NCBI GenBank assembly: GCA_963815325.1
Contig: CAWFGG010000007.1
Span: 1 to 64,000 of the forward strand
Reading direction: 5' to 3'
Source: JABDII01 sp963815325
Lineage (GTDB): Bacteria; Gemmatimonadota; Gemmatimonadetes; Gemmatimonadales; GWC2-71-9
Length of the DNA: 64,000 nucleotides
The translations under genes were made by a program, and so were the position numbers. Positions 56,505 through 64,000 of this stretch are shown here, one piece after another. Positions within the stretch are counted from its first letter, which is position 1; each line of letters opens with the position of its first letter. The notes beneath the pieces were generated by a model. That model was not told the origin of the DNA, made no database searches, and worked only from the letters and a program-made list of their open reading frames with translations.

Positions 56505-57259
56505 TCAAGCTGCACGACCTGACCAAACGGTATGGCAACTTCACCGCGGTCGATCACATCGACCTGCACGTGCCGGCCGGGAGCCTCTTCGGATTCGTGG
56601 GTCCAAACGGCGCCGGCAAAACGACCACGCTTCGCATGATCGCGGGCATCCTCCGGCCGACCAACGGCACGGTCACGATCGGGGGCCACGACATTCACCA
56701 AGAGCCGCTGGTGGCCAAGGCCAAGCTGGGGTACATCCCGGATCGTCCGTTCGTCTACGACAAGCTGACGGGTGGCGAGTTCTTGCGGTTTGTCGCGGCA
56801 CTCTACGGCCAAGACGGTGACGCGGTCGAACGCCGGATCGACGAGTTGCTCGAACTGTTCGAGCTGGCACCGTGGAAGGATGAGCTGACCGAGTCGTACA
56901 GCCACGGCATGCGCCAGAAGCTGATCATTTCGAGCGCCCTGGTTCACCGCCCGGAGGTCATCGTGGTGGACGAGCCGATGGTGGGACTCGATCCTCGCAG
57001 CGCACGGCTGCTCAAAGACCTGTTCCGTCAGTTCGTGAACCGCGGCGGAACGGTGCTGGTCAGCACTCACACACTCGAGGTCGCCGAGGCCGTCTGCGAC
57101 CGGATTGCCATCATCCAGACCGGACGCATCATCGCCTCCGGCACCATGGACGAGCTGCGGACTCAGACCGCCTCGGGTAACCTCAGCCTCGAGGACCTGT
57201 TCCTCCGGCTGACGGGCGGGGCGACAACGCGGGAACTCGACATGATCCTCGGAGATTAG
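56501..57259 (+). CDS. ABC transporter ATP-binding protein
   Basis: This 252-residue ATPase subunit is of an ABC-2-type exporter. Motifs: Walker A GPNGAGKTTTLRMIAG near residue 37, Q-loop region IPDRPFVYDKLTGGEFLRF, a degenerate signature LTESYSHGMRQKLIISSALVHRPEVIVVDEPMVGLDPRSARLL with Walker B VIVVDEP, and the H-loop STHTLEVAEAVCDRI. The signature reads SYSHGMRQK, as in the CcmA/DrrA-like class. The start is the ATG of the ATGA overlap with the transglutaminase-like gene, and its permease partner follows after one base. Substrate unknown; the coupled genes suggest an envelope-directed function. Confidence 0.95.
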   Translation: MIKLHDLTKRYGNFTAVDHIDLHVPAGSLFGFVGPNGAGKTTTLRMIAGILRPTNGTVTIGGHDIHQEPLVAKAKLGYIPDRPFVYDKLTGGEFLRFVAALYGQDGDAVERRIDELLELFELAPWKDELTESYSHGMRQKLIISSALVHRPEVIVVDEPMVGLDPRSARLLKDLFRQFVNRGGTVLVSTHTLEVAEAVCDRIAIIQTGRIIASGTMDELRTQTASGNLSLEDLFLRLTGGATTRELDMILGD

Positions 57260-57260
57260 C

Positions 57261-58982
57261 GTGGGCGCCATCATCGCGGCGACACACGTTCGGCCCCGGC
57301 AACCGAGCCTCGCGACCATCCTGACGCCCAAATGGCGGAGCGTACTTGCGCGCATCCGCCGGCGCGACTCGGGCACCAGCACCAGGATCCTCCTCCTGGC
57401 ACTAGTGGGGCTCGGCTTCTGGTCCGCCATCTTCGGCATCGCCTTTCGGGTGCTGCGCTACTTCCGCGGCGTGGCCGATATCGGCAATCTGGTCGCCGCG
57501 AAGATCTTGGGCATCATCCTGCTGGCCTTCCTGGCGATCCTCCTGCTCTCGAACCTGATCACGGCGCTCTCGACGTTCTTCCTGGCCAAAGACCTCGATC
57601 TCATGGTCGGCGCGCCGGTGGAAGGCTTCCGGTTCTACTTGAGCAAGCTGAGCGAGACCCTGGTGCATTCGTCGTGGATGGTGCTCCTGGTAGCGATCCC
57701 CATCTTCACGGCCTACGGCTTCGTGTTCGACGGCGGCCTCTTGTTTCCGTTCGTGGCCATGGCGGCCGTGGTGCCCTTCCTCGTAGTCCCCGCGGTCTTG
57801 GGGTCGGCGCTGACGCTGTTTCTGGTCACGATCTTCCCTGCTCGCCGCACCCGTGACCTGTTGAGTCTCATTGCGATCGGGACGGCCGGCGGCGTGGTCC
57901 TCCTGCTCCGCGTCATCCGGCCCGAGCAGATCGCCCGGCCGGAAGGGTTCCGAAACCTGCTCGACTTCATCACCCTGCTTCGTGCCCCGACCAACCCCTT
58001 CTTCCCCAGCGAGTGGGCGGCGCAGATGGTGATGAACTGGCTGCTTCGGCTGGCCGACCCGTTGCCGATCCTCTTGCTCTGGTCCACGGCGGGTGCGGCC
58101 GTGGTCTTTGGCGCACTGGTACACCACGAGTACTACCTGCCCGGGTTCTCGAAAGCACAGGAGGGCGCCGACCGGTTCGTCCGGGGCCGCGCCTGGCAAG
58201 GCCTGGCCGACCGCATCCTCGGCGCGCTGCCGACATCGAAGCGCGAGTTCATCCTCAAGGACCTGCGGCTTTTCTTCCGCGACTCGACCCAGTGGAGCCA
58301 GCTCATTCTGCTGGCCGTCCTGCTGGTGGTATACCTCTTCAATATTCAGGCGCTGCAACTCTTCTCGGGAGAAAAGGTCCCGTTCTTCCTGGTGACCCTC
58401 GTCGTGTTTCTGAATCAGGGACTGGCGGGCTTCGTGCTCGCGGCCATCGCCGCGCGCTTCATCTTTCCGTCGATCTCGCTCGAAGGCCGGCAAATGTGGC
58501 TGCTGCGCTCGAGCCCGCTCGATCTCCGCGCCCTGATGTGGAGCAAGTACTGGATCGGCACCATCCCGCTCCTGGTGTTGGCCTTGATCCTGACGATCAC
58601 CACCAACGCGCTGCTTCAGGCCTCGGGGTTCATGATGTTCATGAGCATCGGCACCATCATCCTGTTCACCCTGGCCGTGAGCGCGCTCGCGCTGGGGTTC
58701 GGTGCCCTCTATCCCCAATTCGAGACCGAGAACGCGGCACAGATCCCGACCAGCTTCGGTGGCTTGGTGTTCATGATGACCACCATCTCACTCCTCGGGC
58801 TCGTGATCGTGGTGGAGGCCATCCCGGTCACCGGCTACCTCCGGGCCCGCCAAGCCGGCATGGCCCCCGGCCTGACGCCGGAGCTCGTGCTCACGATGGT
58901 CGTGGTGGTGGCAGTGTGCGCCATCGCGACCCTCGTGCCCCTCAGGATCGGGCTCAAGCGCATGAGTGAGATGGAGTTTTAG
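57261..58982 (+). CDS. ABC transporter permease, large ABC-2-type
   Basis: This 573-residue polytopic permease begins with GTG directly after the ATPase gene. About 12-14 hydrophobic helices are visible, among them TRILLLALVGLGFWSAIFGIAF, ILGIILLAFLAILLLSNLITALSTFF, LILLAVLLVVYLFNI and PELVLTMVVVVAVCAIATLV. The cytosolic segment around FILKDLRLFFRDSTQWSQL is characteristic of the putative ABC exporter permeases of about 550 residues that pair with single ATPases. No substrate-binding protein is nearby, so export is more likely than import. A heptamer array begins two bases after the stop codon. Confidence 0.9.
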   Translation: MGAIIAATHVRPRQPSLATILTPKWRSVLARIRRRDSGTSTRILLLALVGLGFWSAIFGIAFRVLRYFRGVADIGNLVAAKILGIILLAFLAILLLSNLITALSTFFLAKDLDLMVGAPVEGFRFYLSKLSETLVHSSWMVLLVAIPIFTAYGFVFDGGLLFPFVAMAAVVPFLVVPAVLGSALTLFLVTIFPARRTRDLLSLIAIGTAGGVVLLLRVIRPEQIARPEGFRNLLDFITLLRAPTNPFFPSEWAAQMVMNWLLRLADPLPILLLWSTAGAAVVFGALVHHEYYLPGFSKAQEGADRFVRGRAWQGLADRILGALPTSKREFILKDLRLFFRDSTQWSQLILLAVLLVVYLFNIQALQLFSGEKVPFFLVTLVVFLNQGLAGFVLAAIAARFIFPSISLEGRQMWLLRSSPLDLRALMWSKYWIGTIPLLVLALILTITTNALLQASGFMMFMSIGTIILFTLAVSALALGFGALYPQFETENAAQIPTSFGGLVFMMTTISLLGLVIVVEAIPVTGYLRARQAGMAPGLTPELVLTMVVVVAVCAIATLVPLRIGLKRMSEMEF

Positions 58983-58984
58983 AG

Positions 58985-59051
58985 GGAGTGGGGAGTGGGG
59001 AGTGGGGAGTGGGAAGTAGGTGGCTTCCCTCCTCCCTACTCCCTACTCCCT
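58985..59051. repeat. Opposed heptamer arrays forming a hairpin after the ABC permease gene
   Basis: Three and a half copies of AGTGGGG (58987-59013) are followed, after an 18-base AG/CT-rich middle, by three copies of CTCCCTA/G (59032-59052). The two arrays are near-complementary (GGGAGTGGGGAGT against ACTCCCTACTCCC, one mismatch), so the transcript can fold into a long hairpin, which may act as terminator of the ABC operon. The heptamer class is the same as that of the other intergenic arrays. Confidence 0.85.
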
Positions 59052-59183
59052 GTCACATTCTCCCCGCTTTCACGCCTCCCCCCGCAACCTTCCGGTACCG
59101 AAGCTTCGCGTTGCGACCCCTACCTTGGGCGCCCGTCACCGCACCACGCGCGTGACGGGCTTCTCGAAACCCAAGGAGGAACC

Positions 59184-60422
59184 ATGTCACGGAGGCTTTG
59201 GCCGGCAGCGGGGTTGGTGCTGTTGGCCGCAATTGCGTGCTCCGACAACGAGGCCTCGGGGCCCACCATGCCGGCCGACGAACCGACGGCGGCGCTCGCC
59301 AAGGGGCCCGACCAGGCCAAGCTCGAAATCCTGGCGCGGCGTTTCGCCGTCGCGCTCGCGGACGACGCGTTTCGGCTGGACCTCAAGGCTCAGCTCGATG
59401 CCTCGCCCATCGTCGAGCACAAGCTGCACTTCCGCACTTTTCTCCAGGGACGCGGTCGGGCCGCCCTGCGCCAGGTTGCGGCCGCCAACCGCATGAACGA
59501 GGTGCAACTGGAAGCCGACATGGACGCGGCAATCCCGGTCGAGATCTATCTGCCGGTGGCCGAGCACCGCGCCCGGTGGACCGGAGACCAGAACATCCTG
59601 GTGGCCACGGCGCTCGACGATGGCGACGCACCCGTTGCCTTCGACATCCGGGGCAAGCGCACCATGCTCGATCCGGACCGGCCCCCAGCGACGCCGGTGC
59701 TGGCGCTGGTGCCGGTCGAGACCTCCTTCACCCGCACCGCAACGGCCCAATGCCTGGACTGCGATCCACCACCCCCCGGCGGCGGGGGCGGGGGCGGGGG
59801 GGGCAGCGGCAATCTGCTCATCCGCGACCTGACCCTCACGTATGCCCAATTCAACAAGGATTTTGAGGGTTGGTTGAAGGGGAAGCCCGAGTTTGAGATC
59901 CATATCATGGGACCGGCAGCCCGAGGCGACACGACCAAGCTCAAGAGCTACCAGTGCATCGGCGAGCACGCCCCGCCGGGATACACCTGGGACATGAACA
60001 GCCTGACGTGGACCGGCGCGGCACGGCTCTACACAGCGGCCCAGATGGACGCCTTCGAGCAGGCCAACCCTGGCACGGCGTTCCTGGTGTTCGTCCTGGA
60101 GGACGACGATGCAGCCTGTGAAATCCGAACCGACGAAGATCGATCGGGCGCCGTCTTGAAGGCCCTGGGCCAAGTCTACAAGGACTACAAAGCAGCCAAG
60201 GACCAAAAAGTGCTCACGCCCACCGGGGCGACCCGCATTCTCACCGCGGCCAAGTCCGCGGCCGATTTCCTGTCGGCGCTCCACAGCTTCTTGAATTCGA
60301 ACGACGACATCGTCGGCTTCGCGGTGGAGAACGGAGTCACCGGCCTGTCCCACCCGGTCGCCAACTGGGCGGTGCTCGACGAGAGCAGGCAAAACGGCTG
60401 GGTCAAGCTCGAAATGCGGTAG
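59184..60422 (+). CDS. Lipoprotein of unknown function with poly-Gly linker
   Basis: 412 residues from the ATG at 59184, which has a strong AAGGAGGA site six bases upstream; a longer frame from 58995 runs back into repeats. The N-terminus MSRRLWPAAGLVLLAAIACSDNEASG is a lipoprotein signal with lipobox LAAIAC. The N-terminal domain to about 190 is helical (LEILARRFAVALADDAFRLDLKAQLDAS). A Pro-Pro-Pro-Pro and nine-Gly linker then leads to a C-terminal domain with DDDAACEIRTDEDRSGAVLKALGQVYKDYKAAKD. I do not recognise either domain; Cys pairs (CLDCD, CIGEH, CEIRT) could form disulfides. It is probably in one unit with the next gene, 35 bases away. Confidence 0.78.
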   Translation: MSRRLWPAAGLVLLAAIACSDNEASGPTMPADEPTAALAKGPDQAKLEILARRFAVALADDAFRLDLKAQLDASPIVEHKLHFRTFLQGRGRAALRQVAAANRMNEVQLEADMDAAIPVEIYLPVAEHRARWTGDQNILVATALDDGDAPVAFDIRGKRTMLDPDRPPATPVLALVPVETSFTRTATAQCLDCDPPPPGGGGGGGGGSGNLLIRDLTLTYAQFNKDFEGWLKGKPEFEIHIMGPAARGDTTKLKSYQCIGEHAPPGYTWDMNSLTWTGAARLYTAAQMDAFEQANPGTAFLVFVLEDDDAACEIRTDEDRSGAVLKALGQVYKDYKAAKDQKVLTPTGATRILTAAKSAADFLSALHSFLNSNDDIVGFAVENGVTGLSHPVANWAVLDESRQNGWVKLEMR

Positions 60423-60457
60423 CAACGGGTACCGGCAACCACCAATCGGGAGGCTCC

Positions 60458-61072
60458 ATGATCAGACAGTCACTGTGGGCGCTCGCACTCTCGGGGATTC
60501 TCCATGCACTCCCCGTTCCCGCGGCCGCACAACAGCAGTCGTGGAGTCTCTCGGCGGAGGTCGGGTGGGCCGGAATATCCGGCGCATCGCGCGACCCCCA
60601 GACGGGGGCGGCGTTTCGCCCCGCCAACGGCCTCGTGCTCGGGCTGGCCATCGCGCGCCAGAGTGTCGCGTTTCACCTGGGGCTCGTGCTCCGGACCCAG
60701 CAGAGCGACCTCACCATTGCCGACTCCCAAGTCACCATCATCACCAACGACCTTGGCTTCAGGCGATACGAGGTGGCTCCCGAACTTGGGATCAGGCTCC
60801 TTCGGGTGAGCCGCTACGCAACGATCAACCTGGCCGCCGGGCCGGTCATCGAACTCTGGCGAGTCACCGATTCCAAGAGCCGCACCCGAATCGGCGGGAG
60901 GGCGGCACTCACCCTCGAGAGCCTAGTTGCAGATGGCGTGAGCGGAGTAGTCCGAGCGGAGGGCGCTGCGACCGGCTCGATGTTCGACGAGGGTGAGCTG
61001 CCGCCCGAGTTCGGCCAACGGCGGACGCTCAGAGGAGTCGTGACCGTGGGGATCAAGTACTCCTGGAACTAA
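60458..61072 (+). CDS. Small outer-membrane beta-barrel-like protein
   Basis: 204 residues with a signal peptide (MIRQSLWALALSGILHALPVPAAAQ) and a mature part of amphipathic strands (SWSLSAEVGWAGISG, LVLGLAIARQSVAFHLGLVLRT, RRYEVAPELGIRLLRV, TINLAAGPVIELWRV, GVVTVGIKYSWN) ending with an aromatic-rich strand and terminal Trp-Asn. It looks like an eight-stranded outer-membrane barrel, but no family can be named. A GGGAGGC site precedes the ATG. A strong hairpin follows within two bases of the stop. Confidence 0.75.
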   Translation: MIRQSLWALALSGILHALPVPAAAQQQSWSLSAEVGWAGISGASRDPQTGAAFRPANGLVLGLAIARQSVAFHLGLVLRTQQSDLTIADSQVTIITNDLGFRRYEVAPELGIRLLRVSRYATINLAAGPVIELWRVTDSKSRTRIGGRAALTLESLVADGVSGVVRAEGAATGSMFDEGELPPEFGQRRTLRGVVTVGIKYSWN

Positions 61073-61073
61073 G

Positions 61074-61109
61074 GACCGCTCGCCGAACCCATCGGTTCGG
61101 CGAGCGGTC
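61074..61109. terminator. Bidirectional terminator hairpin
   Basis: A perfect 16-bp inverted repeat (GACCGCTCGCCGAACC, loop CATC) begins two bases after the barrel-protein stop, between it and the convergent zinc-ribbon gene. There is no U-run. Confidence 0.8.
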
Positions 61110-61144
61110 AGAGGATATTGGTGTCGATCAGGCTGGTTGGAGCG

Positions 61145-61663
61145 TCAGGCCGCAACCTTGGTTCCGCAGTTGCCGCAGAACCTGGCGCCTGGCGTGAGCG
61201 GCGCGCCGCACCCGGTGCATGCGCCGGCCCCGTTCAGCGACCGTCCGCACGACGAGCAGAACGCTGCCTCGTCTTCGGGGCGCGGGCCGCAGGTCGGGCA
61301 GACGACGCCGTCCGTCACCCCGGCTCCGCCGCGGAGCGCTCGGACGCGCGCCGCAACCATCTGCTCGATTTCATCGGGGCCGGCACCGGTCCCGGCCCCG
61401 CCTTCCTCGGCCCGCATTGCGACCAGCGCCTCCGCCGTGTAGGTCTTCCGCAGCTCTTCGTAGTCCGCGTCCGACAGCTTGCCCGTCTCGCGGTCGAACT
61501 CGATGTCGCGGAGCGCGGCTAACGCTTGCCCCTTTGCGGTCTCCTGGGGATCGGGCGGCTCATAGATGGGCGGTGCCGGCGGCGTGGGACGCATCAAGGG
61601 GTCGAGCACGAACCAGAGCGCGAGCAGGCCTACCATGCCGGCGGCCAGCGCTTCCAACAGCAT
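61145..61663 (-). CDS. CcmI-like protein with C-terminal zinc ribbons
   Basis: 172 residues. One N-terminal membrane helix (LLEALAAGMVGLLALWFVLDPLM) is followed by a CcmI-type segment (GQALAALRDIEFDRETGKLSDADYEELRKTYTAEAL), as in the cytochrome c maturation factor that helps hold apocytochrome. The usual long TPR region is replaced by paired Cys motifs, CPTCGPRPEDEAAFCSSCG and CTGCGAPLTPGARFCGNCG, two zinc ribbons. The ATG overlaps the end of ccmH by one base. The zinc ribbons could take over apocytochrome or haem contacts, though this is inferred from position only. Confidence 0.82.
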   Translation of the reverse strand: MLLEALAAGMVGLLALWFVLDPLMRPTPPAPPIYEPPDPQETAKGQALAALRDIEFDRETGKLSDADYEELRKTYTAEALVAMRAEEGGAGTGAGPDEIEQMVAARVRALRGGAGVTDGVVCPTCGPRPEDEAAFCSSCGRSLNGAGACTGCGAPLTPGARFCGNCGTKVAA

Positions 61664-62277
61664 CAGCCGTCCTCCCTGAGCAATTCCTGGCGCAGGCGCT
61701 CGAGTTCCTCTGGACTGGCGTCGATCCCTGGCGGCAGCGTTGGGGAACTCGCGTCCGCCACCGGAACCAGCCCCTGTTCCCTGCGTCTCCTCAGGAGATG
61801 CGCCGTCAGCAACAGCCCGGCTATGACCATGACGATGCCAGGCACGAGATAGCCAGCCAGATTGAACCCCTCAGGCTTCGGCGACATCAGCACCTGGTCG
61901 CCGTACCGGGCGACGAAGTCGTCCATGATTTCCTGGGCGGTTTTCCCATCGTTGTGGAGCGCCAGGATCTCGCGGTGCAGCGCCGGTGACGTGGCGCACG
62001 AGAAGTCGGTCGTGCGGCAGGTATAGATGTCGAGGTTACACCCGCAAGTACAGCGCAGGCCTTTCTCGAGCTCCTTGATGTACTCGTCGTTGTCCAGGTC
62101 GACCGTTGGCGTGCGCTCTTGCACCGCGTCTGGATTGTAGAGCCGGCCCGCTTCCTCCTGCGCAGACGGGGCGGCCTCTTGGGCGCCCAGCGCGCCGGCC
62201 AGCGCGAGCATGACCAGCGGCAGGAGGCCGCGCCGGAGAACGTGATGCGCCGAGAGACGTCGTGTCATGTTACACAC
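61663..62277 (-). CDS. ccmH: Cytochrome c maturation protein CcmH
   Basis: CcmH keeps apocytochrome c cysteines reduced and works with the haem lyase CcmF. It has 204 residues with a signal peptide (LLPLVMLALAGALGAQ), then the conserved domain with LEKGLRCTCGCNLDIYTCRTTDFSC and HREILALHNDGKTAQEIMDDFVARYGDQVLMSP. A membrane helix follows (NLAGYLVPGIVMVIAGLLLTAHLL). The active motif LRCxxC is present as LRCTCGC with additional cysteines, as in several non-proteobacterial phyla. It overlaps ccmF by eight bases at its start; an internal Met (MTRRLSAHH) is an alternative start. Confidence 0.92.
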   Translation of the reverse strand: MCNMTRRLSAHHVLRRGLLPLVMLALAGALGAQEAAPSAQEEAGRLYNPDAVQERTPTVDLDNDEYIKELEKGLRCTCGCNLDIYTCRTTDFSCATSPALHREILALHNDGKTAQEIMDDFVARYGDQVLMSPKPEGFNLAGYLVPGIVMVIAGLLLTAHLLRRRREQGLVPVADASSPTLPPGIDASPEELERLRQELLREDG

Positions 62278-64000
62278 CCACCGGTTCGGGACGCTCGGCT
62301 GCAGCCGATGGAATGGGCCGGATCGCTCCCGCCTCGGATGGCCACATGGTGGTGATCCCGCCGATGATCAACAAGACCCCACCGAGCCACAACCACACCA
62401 CGAGCGGATTGATCGTAAAGCGGAACACCGCCTCCTCAGTCCCCTGCACCGCGCCGGCATAGACTACGTACAGGTCTTCCTGGAGATTGTATCGAATCCC
62501 GACTTCGGTAGAGGGCTGGAACTGCGGCCGGCCGAAGCTATCGACGTGCTGGCGCTTCTCGGAGTTGATCAACCCGAGCTTCTTGCCATTCCGTGCGACT
62601 TCGAGCGTGGCCACGGAGACGACCCGATTGAGCGCTTCGTATTGCGAGACCCCGACGTGGGTCAGGGTGTAGGTGTGCCCGTATGGGCTCCTGATGTCGG
62701 CACTCTCCCCGGGCTTGAGGGTCGCTTCCTGGTCTACCCGGAACGCGGCGCCGGCAAACGCCACAAAGTAGAGCAGAATGGCCACATGCACGATGTAGCC
62801 GCCGTAGCGCCGCCGATTCCGGCCGAAGAGATGGTAGGTCGCGGCGAGGTACGACTCGCCGTGAATCCGGTGCCGGGCGCGAGCGCCGCGATAGAACTCC
62901 TGGACCACCGTGCCCAGCACGAAGCCCGACAGGCTGAGCGCCATGATGGCGTAGAAGTTCCGCATGCCGGCGAGGAGCAGCGCGGCCACCACGACCAGCC
63001 CGCTCGCGACGGGCCACCGAAATTGGCGCTGGAGATTCGACGCCGACGCCTTGCGCCACGCGATCAACGGCCCGATCCCGGTGAGCGCCAAGAGGAACAG
63101 TCCCAACGGAATGTTCACCTTGTTGAAGAACGGCGGCCCGACCGTGACCTTGGTGCCCTGCACCGCCTCCGACAGGATCGGGAACAGCGTGCCCCAGAGC
63201 ACCGAGAAGGCGATGCCGACCAGAGCCAGGTTATTGAACAGGAACGCCGCCTCCCGGCTCAGCATCGACTCGAGCTTGACATCGGGCTTGAGCAGCGGCC
63301 AGCGAAGGTAGAGCAGTGCAAAGCTCGCCACCGATGAGAACACGAGGAACCCGAGGAAATAGTAGCCGACGCTCGACTGCGTGAAGCTGTGCACGCTCGA
63401 GATGACGCCCGAGCGGGTGATGAACGTGCCGAAGATGCTCAACAGGAACGTGCCGATGATGAGCCCAAGGTTCCAGCGCTTGAGCATACCGCGCTTCTCC
63501 TGGATCATCACGGAGTGCAGGAACGCCGTCATGGTGAGCCAGGGAAGGAAGCTCGCGTTCTCGACCGGGTCCCAGGCCCAATAGCCGCCCCAGCCCAGCT
63601 CCACGTAGGCCCACCACATGCCAAGCGTGATGCCGATGGCCAGAAACAGCCAGCTGAGCAGCGTCCACTTCCGAATGGCCAGAATCCATCCCGTGTCGAG
63701 CCGTTTCGACAGGAGCGCCGCAATGGCGAAGGCAAACGGGATCGTGATGCTGATGTATCCCAGGTAGAGCATGGGCGGGTGGATGATCATGCCCACATTC
63801 TGGAGCTGGGGATTGAGCCCATTCCCGTCCGGCGGCGTGAACGGCAGCCGCTCGAAGGGATTGGACGAGAACAGCATGACAGCGACGAAGAAGACCGTGA
63901 CCAGCGACGTAACGCCTGCGACGTATGGCAGGAGGTCTGCGTACCGCCGCGATGTCAGGAACTGCGCCAACGCGCTGAAAGTGGCCAATACCACGGCCCA
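62270..64000 (-). CDS. ccmF: Cytochrome c haem lyase CcmF (3' part)
   Basis: CcmF attaches haem to apocytochrome c at the periplasmic face. The frame is open to the window edge, so the N-terminus is missing; 576 residues are visible. The haem-handling WWD-type motif reads GGYWAWDPVENASFLPWLTMTAFLHSVMIQEKRGMLKRWN. Around it are many membrane helices, conserved His positions (MIIHPPMLYLGYI; SFTQSSVGYYFLG), the large periplasmic loop near 430-530 (KPGESADIRSPYGHTYTLTHVGVSQYEALNRVV) and a last helix (VVWLWLGGVLLIIGGITTMW). Together with ccmH and the ccmI-like gene it shows that this organism makes c-type cytochromes by System I. Confidence 0.95.
   Translation of the reverse strand, partial: WAVVLATFSALAQFLTSRRYADLLPYVAGVTSLVTVFFVAVMLFSSNPFERLPFTPPDGNGLNPQLQNVGMIIHPPMLYLGYISITIPFAFAIAALLSKRLDTGWILAIRKWTLLSWLFLAIGITLGMWWAYVELGWGGYWAWDPVENASFLPWLTMTAFLHSVMIQEKRGMLKRWNLGLIIGTFLLSIFGTFITRSGVISSVHSFTQSSVGYYFLGFLVFSSVASFALLYLRWPLLKPDVKLESMLSREAAFLFNNLALVGIAFSVLWGTLFPILSEAVQGTKVTVGPPFFNKVNIPLGLFLLALTGIGPLIAWRKASASNLQRQFRWPVASGLVVVAALLLAGMRNFYAIMALSLSGFVLGTVVQEFYRGARARHRIHGESYLAATYHLFGRNRRRYGGYIVHVAILLYFVAFAGAAFRVDQEATLKPGESADIRSPYGHTYTLTHVGVSQYEALNRVVSVATLEVARNGKKLGLINSEKRQHVDSFGRPQFQPSTEVGIRYNLQEDLYVVYAGAVQGTEEAVFRFTINPLVVWLWLGGVLLIIGGITTMWPSEAGAIRPIPSAAAERPEPVGV

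Noticed and set aside
62267..63337. A 356-residue + strand frame at the window end
   Set aside because: It is antisense to ccmF, which has the haem-handling Trp-rich motif and membrane helices.

Overview
The window reads as a high-GC bacterial chromosome segment. It is most likely from a Gemmatimonadota-type lineage or a close relative. That placement is inference from gene content (large S9 peptidase, c-type cytochrome maturation genes with zinc ribbons, tandem heptamer repeats between genes, dense ATGA gene overlaps); no marker gene was compared with a database. Coding density is high. There is no CRISPR array, no transposase and no rRNA gene.

Region 1 (1-14.1 kb, + strand) is one tightly overlapped operon for ferredoxin-linked energy conservation. 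It encodes the two subunits of a 2-oxoacid:ferredoxin oxidoreductase (korA, cut by the window edge, and korB), an unrecognised 340-residue protein, rnfB, a very long single-chain pyruvate:ferredoxin oxidoreductase (1680 residues), rnfC, D, G, E and A, a 55-residue Cys-rich membrane peptide resembling the Nqr maturation factor NqrM, and apbE, which flavinylates RnfD and RnfG. The layout suggests that 2-oxoacid oxidation feeds reduced ferredoxin straight to an ion-pumping Rnf complex.

Region 2 (14.1-30.5 kb, - strand) holds a hemerythrin-like gene and the classical information-processing block tRNA-Thr/Tyr/Gly/Thr - tuf - rpmG - secE - nusG - rplKAJL - rpoBC, preceded by a clear sigma70-type promoter and by cysS. 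Two essential genes are broken as written. tuf has a one-base insertion, and cysS has about 79 extra bases containing a stop codon.

Region 3 (30.5-33.2 kb) is a disturbed patch: heptamer repeats, an AT-richer remnant of a membrane glycosyltransferase gene between near-identical 19-base repeats, and a secreted protein of unknown function.

Region 4 (32.3-44.8 kb) is a sulfur-oxidation island. It encodes a SoeABC-like molybdenum enzyme (with its B and C subunits fused) and its TorD chaperone, a secreted DUF302-like protein, a FadL-type outer-membrane channel, a SulP anion transporter, an ArsR-type regulator with two well-placed cysteines, a DsrE-family protein, TusA, a persulfide dioxygenase and a tandem rhodanese. 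Together these could take sulfane sulfur to sulfite and then sulfate in the cytoplasm. Palindromes in the two divergent intergenic regions are candidate operators.

Region 5 (44.9-64 kb) contains a DgcN/DUF1611-like gene, an envelope-stress cluster (pspA, a YbjN-like gene, two PspB-like membrane proteins), a DPP-IV-type peptidase and uvrA. A + strand operon follows, encoding a TPR protein, a degenerate macro domain, a transglutaminase-fold protein without its catalytic Cys, and an ABC exporter. The window ends with two secreted proteins and the cytochrome c maturation genes ccmI-like, ccmH and ccmF (cut by the window edge).
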